Notes: generated by a model not told the origin, from the sequence alone. Positions 1 to 9,620 are shown, counted from the stretch's first letter. The stretch: DNA of 33,829 nt from Treponema sp. (GCA_009781915.1 WQUW01000015.1:1-33829); one strand, 5' to 3'. Made by a program: numbers and translations.

Positions 1-189
1 GTCCGTTCCCAGCGCTTTCCGGTTTTCTGCGCCCAAGTCGGCGTAATCAAAGCGGACGGTACATTCGCCTACGTTGTCCAAGGTGTCTATAACCTTCACG
101 GAGCGGAACGCCCCCTCGCAGCCAACGTTCAGGCGCCGCCCGTCTATGTAGATAATACAAATCGGAACCAAGCGTTTGTTATAGTTCAT
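1..189 (-). CDS. N-terminal part of a possible phage-tail/VgrG-like protein (runs off left edge)
   Basis: An open minus-strand frame begins at the ATG 189-187 and continues off the left edge without a stop, giving 63 residues. The start is supported by a purine-rich ribosome binding site (GAGGTGGG) about 5 nt upstream. The visible protein begins MNYNKRLVPICIIYIDG and continues with alternating hydrophobic and charged residues typical of beta strands. The pattern (a short strand ending in an I-D-G turn, then a strand pair ending in V-R-F-D-Y) is reminiscent of the N-terminus of phage baseplate hub/VgrG or late-control D proteins. That resemblance is weak and based on memory of the fold family only. 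The gene is transcribed away from clpC, and the element at 324-531 lies between them. Confidence 0.45.
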   Translation of the reverse strand, partial: MNYNKRLVPICIIYIDGRRLNVGCEGAFRSVKVIDTLDNVGECTVRFDYADLGAENRKALGTD

Positions 190-270
190 AACATACCCAC
201 CTCTACACAACCTTCAGTCTATTTAATCATGCCTATGGGCGGTTGTCAAGTGGAAAACAACACATTTTCC

Positions 271-312
271 CCGCTACGCTTCTCACAGCCTTCCCGGTTC
301 CGCCGGGAAGGC
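271..312. repeat. Outer hairpin next to element copy 1
   Basis: Positions 288-297 and 303-312 form a perfect 10-bp inverted repeat (GCCTTCCCGG / CCGGGAAGGC) with a 5-nt loop. The preceding bases 271-287 (CCGCTACGCTTCTCACA) are part of the same conserved block. In reverse complement, the block matches 31958-32000 beside element copy 4, including the hairpin and the adjoining GAAGCG stretch. It therefore appears to be an outer module of the repeat family rather than a simple terminator. No T-run follows on either strand. Confidence 0.7.
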
Positions 313-323
313 CCCCCCGCAAT

Positions 324-531
324 GCCCCCGCCGCGCGTGAGCATCAGTACAATGCCCGGCAGGGGAGGATAAATGTTTTAAGAAGCCATTTGCCCAAATT
401 CTTAGGCGAAGGAGACCGAGGCTCCGGAGCCGTGTTCCTTGGGCGGGATTCTTAAACCGTATATCCTCCCCTGCCGGGGCTTTATGCGGGAATGCTCATG
501 CGCGGCGGGGGGCTCACGCGCGGCGGGGGGG
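324..531 (-). repeat. Palindromic element, copy 1 (inverted relative to copies 2-4)
   Basis: The left end CCCCCGCCGCGCGTGAGC and right end GCTCATGCGCGGCGGGG are inverted repeats. Inside them lie a 29-nt inner arm at 356-384 and its near-complement at 449-477, with three mismatches. The terminal motif is duplicated on the right: a first copy at 494-510 and a second at 511-531. The central spacer, read as reverse complement, matches the spacers of copies 2-4 (GGAGCC, CGGTCTCC, GGGCAAATGGC), so this copy is in the opposite orientation. The flank CATTGC followed by a G run, present on the right of copies 2 and 4, appears here on the left as its complement, confirming orientation. Confidence 0.9.
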
Positions 532-539
532 CGGAAATA

Positions 540-568
540 TTGATCTCATGCCCACAATGTGCTAGACT
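540..568 (+). promoter_or_regulatory. Putative sigma-70 promoter of clpC
   Basis: TTGATC at 540-545 and TAGACT at 563-568 are separated by 17 nt, and TGC directly precedes the second hexamer, giving an extended -10. Transcription would start near 575, which leaves about 20 nt of leader before the GTG at 595. The promoter lies just right of element copy 1. It overlaps the upstream in-frame GTG at 559, which argues against that codon being the real start. No CIRCE or CtsR-like operator was recognised. Confidence 0.55.
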
Positions 569-594
569 ATAAGAAGCGCTCCAAAGGGGGAGTT

Positions 595-3144
595 GTGTTT
601 AAAGGTTTAACCCAGCGAGTTCAGCGAATACTCACCTTGGATGCCCATGAAGAAGCCCAGCGCTTCGGTTCGCAGCAACTTCTGCCGGAGCATATCATCA
701 TCGCTCTGCTTAAAGACGGCGCGGGAACCGCCTGCAAAGCTCTGTCCCACTTGCGGATAGACCTTGCGGAGTTCAGGCGAAGCATAGAAAACAGCCTGCC
801 CCTTACCGCCGTCCCGCTGGTGCGGGGGGATGTTCTCCCGTCTCAGCGGGCAAGACGGCTGCTCGAGGCCGCCTCGGAAGAAGCCAGAGCCACAGGCTGC
901 GATCATTTGGGCACGGAGCATCTAGTGTTTGCGGCTCTGGGGGAGCATAATTCGGCAGTTCAGATATTCCTTAACCAGCGGGAAGTAAGCCCCGAAATAT
1001 TCCGGGTGGTCGTGCAAACCTCGTTCAACCGCAGCCGCCACAGCGAAAGCGGGTTTGCTGGCGGGGGCTATTCGGTGTTTCCCCGCTGGGACGAGCGGTT
1101 TGGCAGGGGACCTTACGGGCGGGAAAGCAAACCGTCCCCCAGAATAAGGCCCGCCTCCTACCCCGCGCTGACCCCCGCCTTGGACGAGTATTCCCAAGAC
1201 CTTACCGCGCTGGCAAAGGCGCAAAAGCTTGACCCCGTTGTCGGCAGAAAAAAAGAAATAGAACGCGCCCTTCGCATACTTGCCCGGCGAACCAAAAATA
1301 ACCCCGTTTTGGTGGGGGAGCCGGGAGTGGGAAAAACCGCCATTGTAGAGGGCCTTGCCCAGCTTTTCGCCGCGGGAAACGCTCCGCTCGCGTTGTCCGG
1401 CAAGCGCATCCTTTCGCTGGACATGGGTTCCATTGTCGCCGGAACCAAGTACCGGGGCGAATTCGAAGAGCGCCTAAAAAGGATAATGCGGGAAATAACC
1501 CAGTCCCGGAACGTCATTCTTTTTATTGACGAGATTCACACGATTATCGGGGCGGGCGGGGCCGAAGGCACTCTTGATGCCTCCAATATGTTCAAGCCCG
1601 GCCTTTCCCGCGGGGAACTACAGTGCATCGGCGCTACGACCCTTGCCGAATACAACAAGCATTTTGAAAAAGATGCCGCCCTTGAACGCCGCTTTCAATC
1701 CATTCTGGTCGAGGAACCCGGCCTTGACGAAACCATCAAAATACTCCAAGGGGTTCAAAGAAAGTACGAGGATCACCACCTGGTAAGCTACACCCCCGCC
1801 TCCGTGGAAACCGCCGCGCGGCTGGCCCAGCGTTACATCACCGGCAAGTGTATGCCGGACAAGGCCATAGACGTGCTGGACGAGGCCGGAGCCATGCGGA
1901 AACTGGAACCTGCCGCCGCCCCCCCGGAAATTGCGGGCATCGAGCGGGAAATCCGCGAGTTAGCGGACGAGAAAGGCCCCACGCTGTCCGCCCAAGACTA
2001 CGAGCGCGCGGCGCAAATGCGTATCAAAGTAAGGGAACTGCGGACCCGGCTGGATACCATGCGCCAATCATGGGAGCAATCGAACAGGAGCGGAAAGCCA
2101 ACCGTTGACGAAGGCGATGTGCGCCGGGTGGTAGCGGAAATCACGGGCATACCCCTTACCCACCTGAAAGAGCAGGAATCCCGGCGGCTCCTTAACATAG
2201 AGCGGGAACTTCACCGGGGGATTATCGGTCAGGATGACGCAGTACAGCGCATCGCGTCAGCCATACGCCGCTCGCGTGTGGGCATTTCCTCTCCCCGCCG
2301 CCCCGTCGGTTCGTTTATCTTTTTGGGCCCCACCGGAGTAGGCAAAACCCTGCTCGCAAAGCGGCTTTCCGAGTACCTTTTTGAAAAGCCGGATTCCCTG
2401 GTGCGCATTGATATGTCTGACTACATGGAAAAACACAACGTCTCCCGGCTTGTGGGCGCTCCTCCCGGCTACATAGGCTACGAGGAAGGCGGCCTTTTAA
2501 CCGAGCGCATACGCCGCAACCCCTACCGGGTAGTTCTTTTTGACGAGATCGAAAAGGCCCACCGGGATGTGTTTAACCTCCTACTGCAAGTGCTGGAGGA
2601 AGGGGAACTAAAGGACAACCTTGGGCACACGGTGAGCTTCCGCAACACAGTCATTATCATGACCAGCAACGCCGGAGTGCGGGAAATATCCAAAGATTCC
2701 CGGCTCGGCTTTGGAAGCGGCTCAGGCCTTATGAGCTTTGGGGAAATCGAATCCTCGGCGCTGTCGGAACTAAAGCGGCTGTTTAACCCGGAATTCCTGA
2801 ACCGCATTGACGACGTGGTGGTTTTTCGCCCTCTTGATGAAAAGCAAGTGCAGGCTATCCTGGATTTACAGATAGAGGAACTTTCCCGGCGCTTGTCCGA
2901 ACAGGGATACTCCATCCGGGTATCCCAGCCCGTCCGCAAAATGCTTATCGAAAAAGGCTGGGACCCGAAATTTGGCGGACGGCCCCTGCGCCGGGCTATA
3001 CAGAAAGAGCTGGAAGACCCCCTATCCCTGAAGATTCTGGAAGGCGATTATCCTAAAGGGACGCTTTTTTCCGTTTACGGCAAGGACGGGAACATCTGCA
3101 TCAAGGTTACCAAAGTGGAGCCTGGCTCCGCTATGTATCAATAA
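595..3144 (+). CDS. clpC: ATP-dependent Clp protease ATP-binding subunit ClpC
   Basis: This is an 849-residue Hsp100 unfoldase that threads proteins into the ClpP peptidase. The start chosen is GTG 595 (protein [10 protein letters not shown]...), 4 nt after a strong AAAGGGGGA site; family members begin with this motif, and the GTG at 559 falls within the promoter. The N-terminal Clp_N repeats occupy roughly residues 1-145. AAA domain 1 has Walker A GEPGVGKT at 241-248 and Walker B with D312-E313. A short middle domain with a UVR-like coiled coil lies near 465-495, which is ClpC-like and much shorter than the ClpB M-domain. AAA domain 2 has Walker A GPTGVGKT at 578-585 and Walker B D650-E651. 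An LGF tripeptide at 704-706 sits where ClpA and ClpC carry the ClpP-docking loop. No clpP or mcsA/mcsB lies nearby. A fumarylacetoacetase-family gene follows at 43 nt. Confidence 0.95.
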   Translation: MFKGLTQRVQRILTLDAHEEAQRFGSQQLLPEHIIIALLKDGAGTACKALSHLRIDLAEFRRSIENSLPLTAVPLVRGDVLPSQRARRLLEAASEEARATGCDHLGTEHLVFAALGEHNSAVQIFLNQREVSPEIFRVVVQTSFNRSRHSESGFAGGGYSVFPRWDERFGRGPYGRESKPSPRIRPASYPALTPALDEYSQDLTALAKAQKLDPVVGRKKEIERALRILARRTKNNPVLVGEPGVGKTAIVEGLAQLFAAGNAPLALSGKRILSLDMGSIVAGTKYRGEFEERLKRIMREITQSRNVILFIDEIHTIIGAGGAEGTLDASNMFKPGLSRGELQCIGATTLAEYNKHFEKDAALERRFQSILVEEPGLDETIKILQGVQRKYEDHHLVSYTPASVETAARLAQRYITGKCMPDKAIDVLDEAGAMRKLEPAAAPPEIAGIEREIRELADEKGPTLSAQDYERAAQMRIKVRELRTRLDTMRQSWEQSNRSGKPTVDEGDVRRVVAEITGIPLTHLKEQESRRLLNIERELHRGIIGQDDAVQRIASAIRRSRVGISSPRRPVGSFIFLGPTGVGKTLLAKRLSEYLFEKPDSLVRIDMSDYMEKHNVSRLVGAPPGYIGYEEGGLLTERIRRNPYRVVLFDEIEKAHRDVFNLLLQVLEEGELKDNLGHTVSFRNTVIIMTSNAGVREISKDSRLGFGSGSGLMSFGEIESSALSELKRLFNPEFLNRIDDVVVFRPLDEKQVQAILDLQIEELSRRLSEQGYSIRVSQPVRKMLIEKGWDPKFGGRPLRRAIQKELEDPLSLKILEGDYPKGTLFSVYGKDGNICIKVTKVEPGSAMYQ

Positions 3145-3186
3145 CGCAGTGCAGAAATGCAGGCGGAAATACGAATGGAGGAATGT

Positions 3187-3888
3187 ATGATACAGTTGCC
3201 TTTGGCCGCAAGCGGCAAGACAATCACAGTGGCCCCGTCAAAGATAATCGCCGTGGGGCTTAACTACCGGGATCACGTAAAGGAAAGCATGAGTTTTGGG
3301 AACAAACCTGCCGAAGTTCCCGCAGAGCCGGTGCTTTTTGCCAAGACGCTGAATGTGCTTACCGGCCCCGGCCAGCCCATTGTAATTCCCGCCCACGTTA
3401 AGGAATATAATTTTCCGGATGAGCGGGTGGATCACGAATGTGAACTTGCCATAATCATTGGCAAAAAGGGGCGGCACATCCCCGAAGAAAAAGCCTTTGA
3501 ATATGTCCTGGGGTACACCTGCTTTAACGATGTAAGCCAGCGCAACATCCAGAAGTCCGACCCCTCCGGCTGGTTCCGGGGCAAGTCCTTCGACACATTT
3601 GGCCCCATCGGGCCAGTGGTGGTTTCGCATGACGACATCGGAGACCCGCAGGCCCTGAACATTACCTGCAAGGTAAACGGCGTTGTTAAACAGTCGGCAA
3701 ACACTAAAGACATGATCTTTGCCATCCCGGTCTTGATTTCCTACATCTCCAAGCAGTTCACCTTGGAGGAAGGGGATATTATCGCCACAGGCACACCCGC
3801 CGGAGTAAGCCCCATCGTGCCGGGGGACACGGTGGAAGTGGAAATAGAGCGCATCGGCGTTCTAAGAAACCCGGTAACGGCGGAGTAA
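3187..3888 (+). CDS. Fumarylacetoacetate hydrolase (FAH) family protein
   Basis: This 233-residue protein is the single-domain FAH type, related to acylpyruvases, oxaloacetate decarboxylases (FAHD1-like) and 2-hydroxyhepta-2,4-diene-1,7-dioate isomerases. It shows the family landmarks in order: GLNYRDH near the start, the metal-binding H-E-C-E-L segment, CFNDVSQRN, KSFDTFGPIGP, and TGTPAGV near the C-terminus. ATG 3187 is preferred because GGAGGA lies 4 nt upstream; the ATG at 3157 has no site and would add ten atypical residues. It lies 42 nt after clpC on the same strand and probably shares its transcript. It converges on leuB with 36 nt between the stops, and a 5-bp GC hairpin (3908-3923) is the only candidate terminator. 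The exact substrate cannot be told from sequence. Confidence 0.88.
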   Translation: MIQLPLAASGKTITVAPSKIIAVGLNYRDHVKESMSFGNKPAEVPAEPVLFAKTLNVLTGPGQPIVIPAHVKEYNFPDERVDHECELAIIIGKKGRHIPEEKAFEYVLGYTCFNDVSQRNIQKSDPSGWFRGKSFDTFGPIGPVVVSHDDIGDPQALNITCKVNGVVKQSANTKDMIFAIPVLISYISKQFTLEEGDIIATGTPAGVSPIVPGDTVEVEIERIGVLRNPVTAE

Positions 3889-3924
3889 GCCCCCGCCAGC
3901 GTTTCCGCCGGCATTCCCGCCGGG

Positions 3925-5001
3925 TCAAATCTCCCCGGCAATAAGCTGCCCGGCTTCCCTTGTGCCCACCAGCGTAAGGGAAGCCTCGCCCCGGTGAATG
4001 TCCCCCGTGCGAAAGCCCTTGCGCAGAACGCTTTGCACGGCGGCCTCTACCGCATCGGCCTCGCTGCCAAGGCCAAAGGTGTAGCGCAGCATCATTGCAA
4101 TGGAAAGAATCGCCGCCATCGGGTTGGCCTTGTCTTGCCCCGCAATGTCCGGGGCCGAGCCGTGTACCGGCTCGTACAGGCCGAAGTTCCCTTGGGCAAG
4201 GCTTGCCGAAGGCAGCATCCCAATAGAGCCCGTTATAATGCTGGCCTCGTCAGAAAGTATGTCCCCAAACATATTGTTAGTTACAATAACGTCAAACTGC
4301 TTCGGCGATGACACCAATTGCATGGCGGCGTTGTCCACGTACAGGTGGCTTAACGCAACCTCCGGGTAACCCTTCGCCACATCCGTTACAACCTCGCGCC
4401 ACAGCCGGGAGGATTCAAGCACATTCGCCTTGTCCACGCTCGTCAGCCGCTTGCGCCGCTTCATCGCCAGGGAAAAGGCAACCTCGGCTATGCGGCGGAC
4501 TTCGCCTTCGGAATACAGTTCCACGTCAAAGGCGGCACGGCCCGTCGGGGTGTCTTTGCGGCCCCGCTCGCCGAAGTAAATTCCCCCGGTAAGCTCCCGC
4601 ACCACCACAAGGTCAAGGCCCCCGGCAACAAGTTCCGGGCGCAGAGGGCAGGCATCCGCCAGTTCCTCGAACAGCACAGCCGGACGCAGATTGGCAAACA
4701 GGGCAAGCCCCGCGCGAAGCCCCAAAAGCCCCCGCTCCGGACGCTGATCGCCGGGCAGCGAGTCCCACTTCCAGCCGCCGATAGCGCCCAAAAGCACCGC
4801 ATCGGACGCCTTGCAAATTTCCAGCGTTTCCTGCGGCAGGGGAGTGCCCGCCGCGTCAATGGCACAGCCGCCGGCAAGCGCCGTTTTATACGTAAACTCA
4901 TGCCCAAAACGCTCGCCTACTTTGTCCAGCGCCAAAAGCGCCTGCTCCACCACTTCCGGGCCAATTCCATCCCCCGGAATAACCGCAATTTGCGCCTTCA
5001 T
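3925..5001 (-). CDS. leuB: 3-isopropylmalate dehydrogenase
   Basis: LeuB oxidises and decarboxylates 3-isopropylmalate to 2-ketoisocaproate using NAD, the last dedicated step of leucine synthesis. The 358-residue protein has the normal length. Family landmarks are the N-terminal PGDGIGPEV, the substrate loop around [21 protein letters not shown], the catalytic Lys/Asp region [15 protein letters not shown], and the NAD-binding [15 protein letters not shown] near the C-terminus. The start is ATG 5001, whose first base overlaps the leuD stop (TGATG). A GGGGAAG site lies inside the end of leuD, so translation is probably coupled. An in-frame GTG one codon earlier is less likely. It is the last gene of the leuA-C-D-B operon. 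Confidence 0.97.
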   Translation of the reverse strand: MKAQIAVIPGDGIGPEVVEQALLALDKVGERFGHEFTYKTALAGGCAIDAAGTPLPQETLEICKASDAVLLGAIGGWKWDSLPGDQRPERGLLGLRAGLALFANLRPAVLFEELADACPLRPELVAGGLDLVVVRELTGGIYFGERGRKDTPTGRAAFDVELYSEGEVRRIAEVAFSLAMKRRKRLTSVDKANVLESSRLWREVVTDVAKGYPEVALSHLYVDNAAMQLVSSPKQFDVIVTNNMFGDILSDEASIITGSIGMLPSASLAQGNFGLYEPVHGSAPDIAGQDKANPMAAILSIAMMLRYTFGLGSEADAVEAAVQSVLRKGFRTGDIHRGEASLTLVGTREAGQLIAGEI

Positions 5002-5516
5002 CACTGCTTCCCCTGTTTTTTCTTGATGGATGCCAACAGCCCCCCGGCGGCGATAATCTCCCTAATAAACTGGGGAAAGGGCGCTGCCGTGTAGCTTTCT
5101 CCTTTGCTGATATTCGTGATGATCCCCGTGCCAAAATCCACCGAAACCTCGTCCCCGGCGGCGATCCCTTCGCTGGCCTGCGGGCATTCAAGAATGGGCA
5201 GCCCGATATTGATGGCGTTGCGGTAAAAAATCCGCGCGAATGTCTTGGCAATGACGCAGGAAATGCCCGATTCCAAAATCACTATCGGCGCGTGTTCACG
5301 GGAGGAGCCGCAGCCGAAGTTAAGGCCGCCTACCATAATGTCCCCCCGGCGCACCTTTTTCACAAAGTCTGAGTCGATGTCCTCCATGCAGTGCGCCGCA
5401 AGCTCTTTCTTGTCGGCAATGTTCAGATACCGTGCCGGAATAATCACGTCCGTGTCCACGTTGTCGCCGTATTTGTGCGCAAACCCCTTGGCGTTTGAAA
5501 ACCCATGTGCGTCCAT
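5001..5516 (-). CDS. leuD: 3-isopropylmalate dehydratase, small subunit
   Basis: LeuD pairs with LeuC to isomerise 2-isopropylmalate to 3-isopropylmalate. The 171-residue protein is the short type that accompanies the roughly 420-residue LeuC. It carries [12 protein letters not shown] near the N-terminus, the swivel-domain signature [12 protein letters not shown], and [15 protein letters not shown]. The ATG at 5516 follows an AAGGAGCG site 5 nt upstream. The gap to leuC is 13 nt, and the stop overlaps the leuB start by one base. Homoaconitase small subunits are similar, but the setting between leuA, leuC and leuB fixes the role. Confidence 0.95.
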   Translation of the reverse strand: MDAHGFSNAKGFAHKYGDNVDTDVIIPARYLNIADKKELAAHCMEDIDSDFVKKVRRGDIMVGGLNFGCGSSREHAPIVILESGISCVIAKTFARIFYRNAINIGLPILECPQASEGIAAGDEVSVDFGTGIITNISKGESYTAAPFPQFIREIIAAGGLLASIKKKQGKQ

Positions 5517-5529
5517 GATTCGCTCCTTC

Positions 5530-6801
5530 TTAATGCGCCCGCCGGAGATTCCGGGGATCGCTTATTTTTCCCGTTATAGCGGATGCCGCCGCCACGCTCG
5601 CCCCGGCAAGGTACACTTCCGACTGCGGGTGTCCCATGCGCCCCACAAAGTTCCGGTTTGTTGTCGCAACACAGCGCTCCCCCGCCGCCAGTATGCCCAT
5701 GTGCCCGCCAAGGCAGGGCCCGCACGTTGGCGTAGACACCGCGCATCCGGCTTCGACAAAGGCCTGTATGTAACCCCGCTCGATACAGTCCAGATAAATC
5801 TTCTGCGTGCCGGGGATAACAATGCAGCGGACATCGGGATGAACCCGCCGCCCCTTCAAAATCTCCGCCGCAACCGCCATGTCGGACAGCCAGCCGTTGG
5901 TGCAGGAACCGATAACCACCTGATGAATGGGCACGTCCCCGACATCACCAATCGCACGGGTGTTTTCCGGCAAATGCGGGAACGCCACAGTCGGTTCAAT
6001 GGAGCCAAGGTCAATGTCGATTGCGCGCGCATACTGAGCGTTACCGTCCGCCTCGTAGACGGTGTAGGGCCGGGCAACACGGCCTTCCATGTAGGCCCTT
6101 GTCGCGGCGTCCACGGGGAAAATGCCGTTTTTCGCGCCAGCTTCGATACTCATGTTGGCAACGCAAAAGCGGTCGTCCATCGTAAGCGAGGAAACGCCGT
6201 CCCCCGCGTACTCAAGGCTCTGGTACAGCGCCCCGTCCACGCCTATCATCCCGATTAGGTGCAGAATTAAATCCTTGCCGCTGACTGCCGGCTTAAACGC
6301 CCCGCTCAGGTTGATACGGATCGCCTCCGGTACTTTAAACCACGCTTCGCCTGTTACCATTCCGGCGGCCATGTCCGTGGAGCCAACCCCGGTAGAAAAA
6401 GCCCCCAGCGCCCCGTAGGTGCAGGTGTGGGAATCCGCCCCGATAACGCGCTCCCCGGCGGCGACAAGGCCCAGCTCCGGCAAAAGCGCGTGTTCTATGC
6501 CCATTGGCCCCACATCGTAAAAATGCTTGATGTGGAACTTTCTGGCGAAATCCCGGCATTGCTTGCATTGCTCCGCCGCCTTAATGTCCTTGTTAGGCGT
6601 AAAGTGATCCATCACCAGCGCGATTTTCTCCGGGTCAAACACTTTGTCAAACCCCGCGCCGTAAAACTCCCGGATCGCTATCGGGGCGGTAATGTCGTTG
6701 CCCAGCACCAAGTCCAGTTTCGCCTGAATAAGCTGCCCTGCGCAAACGCTCTCCAGCCCTGCTCCGGCAGCGAGGATTTTTTGGCTCATTGTCATTCCCA
6801 T
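5530..6801 (-). CDS. leuC: 3-isopropylmalate dehydratase, large subunit
   Basis: This is the aconitase-family large subunit carrying the 4Fe-4S cluster. It is 423 residues long, the shorter archaeal/homoaconitase-like class rather than the 466-residue enterobacterial form. Cluster cysteines are visible as GSCTNG (about residue 300) and TCGPC (about residue 358). Other landmarks are [23 protein letters not shown] and NRNFVGRMG. Start ATG 6801 lies 9 nt after an AAAGGAG site that is encoded by the last codons of leuA, so the two are translationally coupled. Two further in-frame ATGs follow within six codons, so the exact start is uncertain by a few residues. Confidence 0.95.
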   Translation of the reverse strand: MGMTMSQKILAAGAGLESVCAGQLIQAKLDLVLGNDITAPIAIREFYGAGFDKVFDPEKIALVMDHFTPNKDIKAAEQCKQCRDFARKFHIKHFYDVGPMGIEHALLPELGLVAAGERVIGADSHTCTYGALGAFSTGVGSTDMAAGMVTGEAWFKVPEAIRINLSGAFKPAVSGKDLILHLIGMIGVDGALYQSLEYAGDGVSSLTMDDRFCVANMSIEAGAKNGIFPVDAATRAYMEGRVARPYTVYEADGNAQYARAIDIDLGSIEPTVAFPHLPENTRAIGDVGDVPIHQVVIGSCTNGWLSDMAVAAEILKGRRVHPDVRCIVIPGTQKIYLDCIERGYIQAFVEAGCAVSTPTCGPCLGGHMGILAAGERCVATTNRNFVGRMGHPQSEVYLAGASVAAASAITGKISDPRNLRRAH

Positions 6802-6807
6802 TGCTCG

Positions 6808-8478
6808 TTACTCCTTTAGCGCATTAGCCGCCCGGTTTACGGCGGATATAAGAGCCAAGACCGAAGCCTTGGTAATGTCGTTGTGTACGCCCACACCCCA
6901 TGCGGGCTTGCCGTCCTTGCCGTGAATCTTCACGTAGGCGGCGGCTCTGGCGTCCGAGTCCCTTTCCAGCGCGTGCTGGGCGTAGTCGGCAAAGCGGAAC
7001 TCAAGGCAATCACGCAGGGCCTGACTTACGGCATCCAGCGATCCATTGCCCTTCCCCGTAACGCGGCGGCTCTGCCCTTTAACGGTAAGGGTTACATCGG
7101 CGACTGTACTGTCCCCGTCCCGCCGCCAGTCCACGCCTTCAAGCGAAACCGGCGCGCCGATGTTCACGTAGCCGGAGGCAAAGGCGTCAAGAATGTCCTG
7201 CGGCGAAAGCTCCTTGTGCGCCTTGTCGGAAATGTCCTTGATAAAATAGCCGATTTCCTGCTTTAACTCCTTGGGCAGAAGGTAGCCGAAATTGTTTTCC
7301 AGTATGGAAGAAATGCCGCCCTTGCCGGACTGACTGTTAATGCGAATCACATCGGTTTCGTATTCCCGGTTTACATCGCCCGGATCAAGTGGCAGATAGG
7401 GCACTGTCCAAAGCTCCTCGTTGCGCTCCTTGCGGTACTGCATTCCCTTCGCAATCGCGTCCTGATGCGATCCGGAAAACGCGGCAAACACCAGTTCCCC
7501 GGCGTAGGGGTGGCGGGGGCCCACGGGCAGTCCGGTGGCTTTTTCGTAGGCGCTTACAATGCCGGTCATATCGGACAAGTCAAGCTCCGGGTCTACCCCG
7601 TGCGTGTACAGGTTAAGCGCCAGCGTAACGAGGTCGGCGTTGCCCGTCCGCTCCCCGTTCCCTAGGATTGTGCCTTCGACCCGCTGCGCCCCGGCAAGCA
7701 GGCCCATCTCGGCGGCGGCTACCCCCGTGCCCCGGTCGTTGTGGGGGTGAAGCGACAGGACAACGTGCTGCCTGTAGCGCAAGTGCCGGCTCATGTACGC
7801 AATCTGCTGGGCATACACGTGCGGCATTGATGTTTCTACCGTGGCAGGCAGGTTGATGATCACCCCCCGCTCCTCGCAAGGCTTCCAAACATCGATTACC
7901 GCATTGCATATTCTAAGGGCAAACTCCGGCTCCGTGCCGGTAAAGCTTTCGGGGGAATACTCGAAGGTAAATTTGGTAAGGGGCATCTCGCGCGCGCATT
8001 TGTCAAACAGCCGGGCCCCTTCTTCGGCGATGGCGATAATCTCGTCCTGTGACAGCTTAAACACCTGCTGGCGCTGGGCATACGATGTGGAGTTGTAAAG
8101 GTGCATGATAACCCGTGGGGCTCCCTTAATTGCCGCAAAGGTTTTTTCGATGATGTGGGCCCTTGACTGGGTAAGCACCTGAATGGTAACGCCGTCTGGA
8201 ATAAGGTTTTCTTCGATAAGGGTTCGCACAAATGTGTACTCGGTTTGCGAGGCGGCGGGAAAGCCCACCTCGATTTCCTTAAAGCCAATGCCAAGCAGAA
8301 ACTTGTAGTAGGCAAGTTTTTCGTCAAGGCTCATGGGGGCAATCAGCGCCTGATTGCCGTCCCGAAGGTCAACGCTGCACCAGATGGGCGCTTTGGTAAG
8401 CCGCTCTTGCTTTACCCAGTTGGTATGATCTTCCGGCGGCATATAGTACAGCGGCCGGTATTTTCCGGTATGTTTCAA
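6808..8478 (-). CDS. leuA: 2-isopropylmalate synthase (long, type 2 form)
   Basis: LeuA condenses acetyl-CoA with 2-ketoisovalerate, the committed step to leucine. The 556-residue protein is the long form seen in actinobacteria. The HMGL-type TIM barrel shows WCSVDLRDGNQAL near residue 35, GFKEIEVGFPAASQTE, and the metal-binding HPHNDRGTG near 245. A C-terminal regulatory LeuA dimer domain follows, from roughly residue 430 to 550, so leucine feedback inhibition is likely. Translation starts at TTG 8478, 8 nt after a strong AGGAGG site; no ATG is suitably placed. It is the first gene of the operon. Its 158-nt upstream gap to the LysR gene is too short for a T-box, and no leucine-rich leader peptide was seen. 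Confidence 0.95.
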   Translation of the reverse strand: MKHTGKYRPLYYMPPEDHTNWVKQERLTKAPIWCSVDLRDGNQALIAPMSLDEKLAYYKFLLGIGFKEIEVGFPAASQTEYTFVRTLIEENLIPDGVTIQVLTQSRAHIIEKTFAAIKGAPRVIMHLYNSTSYAQRQQVFKLSQDEIIAIAEEGARLFDKCAREMPLTKFTFEYSPESFTGTEPEFALRICNAVIDVWKPCEERGVIINLPATVETSMPHVYAQQIAYMSRHLRYRQHVVLSLHPHNDRGTGVAAAEMGLLAGAQRVEGTILGNGERTGNADLVTLALNLYTHGVDPELDLSDMTGIVSAYEKATGLPVGPRHPYAGELVFAAFSGSHQDAIAKGMQYRKERNEELWTVPYLPLDPGDVNREYETDVIRINSQSGKGGISSILENNFGYLLPKELKQEIGYFIKDISDKAHKELSPQDILDAFASGYVNIGAPVSLEGVDWRRDGDSTVADVTLTVKGQSRRVTGKGNGSLDAVSQALRDCLEFRFADYAQHALERDSDARAAAYVKIHGKDGKPAWGVGVHNDITKASVLALISAVNRAANALKE

Positions 8479-8614
8479 GTTTCAGTCCTCCTGTAAGACA
8501 ACGAAGCACTTGGAATTTACCATATACAGGCGGTTGTCAGCAAGGGGGCGGACGGCAGAGAACGCGCGCGCAGGCAAGCCCGCCTGCGGCCCTGATACCC
8601 TTGAAACATACAGG
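8465..8614. repeat. Inverted 14-mer pair flanking the leuA-lysR intergenic region
   Basis: TTGAAACATACCGG reads leftward from 8478 and spans the leuA start codon. TTGAAACATACAGG reads rightward from 8601 just upstream of the LysR gene. They match at 13 of 14 bases, with 122 nt between. Either they are paired operator sites for the divergently encoded regulator, or the 5' end of one gene was copied. Between them lies a 6-bp GC hairpin (8570-8575 with 8582-8587). Confidence 0.4.
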
Positions 8615-8636
8615 CATTATCGTAACAATGCTTTTT

Positions 8637-9620
8637 ATGGGCGAGAACGATAACCGGTTAATTTTCAAGAATTATGAATATTTCAAGGCAGTTATCGAAG
8701 AAGGAGGGGTTTCGAAGGCTGCCGAAAAACTCTTTATATCGCAATCATCAGTAAGCAAATACCTGAAACGGCTGGAAGATAACATAGGCCACAAGCTTTT
8801 TAGCCGGAAATCCTACCCGCTTGGCTTAAGCGAAGCCGGGGAACTGTACCTTAAATACATTAACCAAATCTTCGCGCTGGAAAGAGAATTCAGGGCCAAT
8901 ATCGCCGAATGGAAAGAAGACCTTCGGGGCGAAATAAATATCGGAATTCCGTTTTTTCATTCCGCGATCTTTTTTCCGGCGATTCTTTTGGAGTTTAATA
9001 AAAAATATCCTGACATCCGGATTAGGGCGTATGAAAGATCGCCGCGGGAAATAACAACGATGCTTGATCAGGGCAAGATCGATCTTGCTGTCGTATTTCA
9101 GACGGCATACAATTGTGAAGATATAATGTTTGAACACATTTTATCCGAGCGAATACTTTTTTTCGTTAATAAATCCAACGCTGTTGTACAAGATATTCAT
9201 TTTGATCCGAACCTTGAAATTAACAGGATTAGCAGCACGGAATTTCTTCAATTCAGGAATGAGCCATTTGTACTCATAAAAAAAGGGCATAACTCAAGAC
9301 ACCTTGTGCAAAACTACTTTGACAAGTTTAATTTTAAGCCAAACATTGTCTTAGAGACTTCAAATATAAGTACCGCAGTCAATTTAGTGAAAGCCAAAGC
9401 GGCAGTAACGTTTGTCCCTGAAATGCTGCTGAAGTTCGAAGAACAGGCGGCAGATGTTTTGTGTTTCCATGTTGACGATCCTGTTCTGCAAAGGGAAATG
9501 GGTATTGCATACAGCGCCAAAAACACGCTGACCAAACAACACAGGTTCCTTATTGATATATCTAAAGAGCTTATCCCCGATTGCCTGAAATCGGGCAAGA
9601 ACACTGTCCGGCAAGGATAG
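8637..9620 (+). CDS. LysR-type transcriptional regulator
   Basis: This 327-residue protein has the LysR plan. An N-terminal winged helix-turn-helix (about residues 8-70) contains GGVSKAAEKLFISQSSVSKYLKRLEDNIGHKLFSR. A periplasmic-binding-protein-like effector domain follows (about residues 95-315), with the usual GEINIGIPFF beginning and LDQGKIDLAVVF. The start is uncertain: ATG 8637, ATG 8628 and TTG 8601 are in frame, and none has a clear ribosome binding site. ATG 8637 gives the most family-like N-terminus. It is divergent from leuA and lies directly upstream of the kinase-sulfatase-transporter cluster, so it could regulate either. Its more AT-rich sequence resembles that of the cluster rather than the leu genes, which favours the cluster. 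Confidence 0.9.
   Translation: MGENDNRLIFKNYEYFKAVIEEGGVSKAAEKLFISQSSVSKYLKRLEDNIGHKLFSRKSYPLGLSEAGELYLKYINQIFALEREFRANIAEWKEDLRGEINIGIPFFHSAIFFPAILLEFNKKYPDIRIRAYERSPREITTMLDQGKIDLAVVFQTAYNCEDIMFEHILSERILFFVNKSNAVVQDIHFDPNLEINRISSTEFLQFRNEPFVLIKKGHNSRHLVQNYFDKFNFKPNIVLETSNISTAVNLVKAKAAVTFVPEMLLKFEEQAADVLCFHVDDPVLQREMGIAYSAKNTLTKQHRFLIDISKELIPDCLKSGKNTVRQG

Noticed and set aside
243-455. A 70-residue plus-strand open frame
   Set aside because: It lies across the outer hairpin and element copy 1 and has no ribosome binding site or family pattern.
595-3144. ClpB instead of ClpC
   Set aside because: The middle domain is short with a UVR-like segment, and an LGF tripeptide sits at the ClpP-docking loop position; ClpB has a long M-domain and lacks the loop.
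5245-6258. A 337-residue plus-strand open frame
   Set aside because: It is antisense to leuD and leuC, which have strong family motifs; GC-rich codon bias opens such shadow frames.
8479-8636. T-box, leucine riboswitch or attenuator before leuA
   Set aside because: The gap is only 158 nt, no T-box sequence or leucine-rich leader frame was found, and the ribosome binding site is simple.
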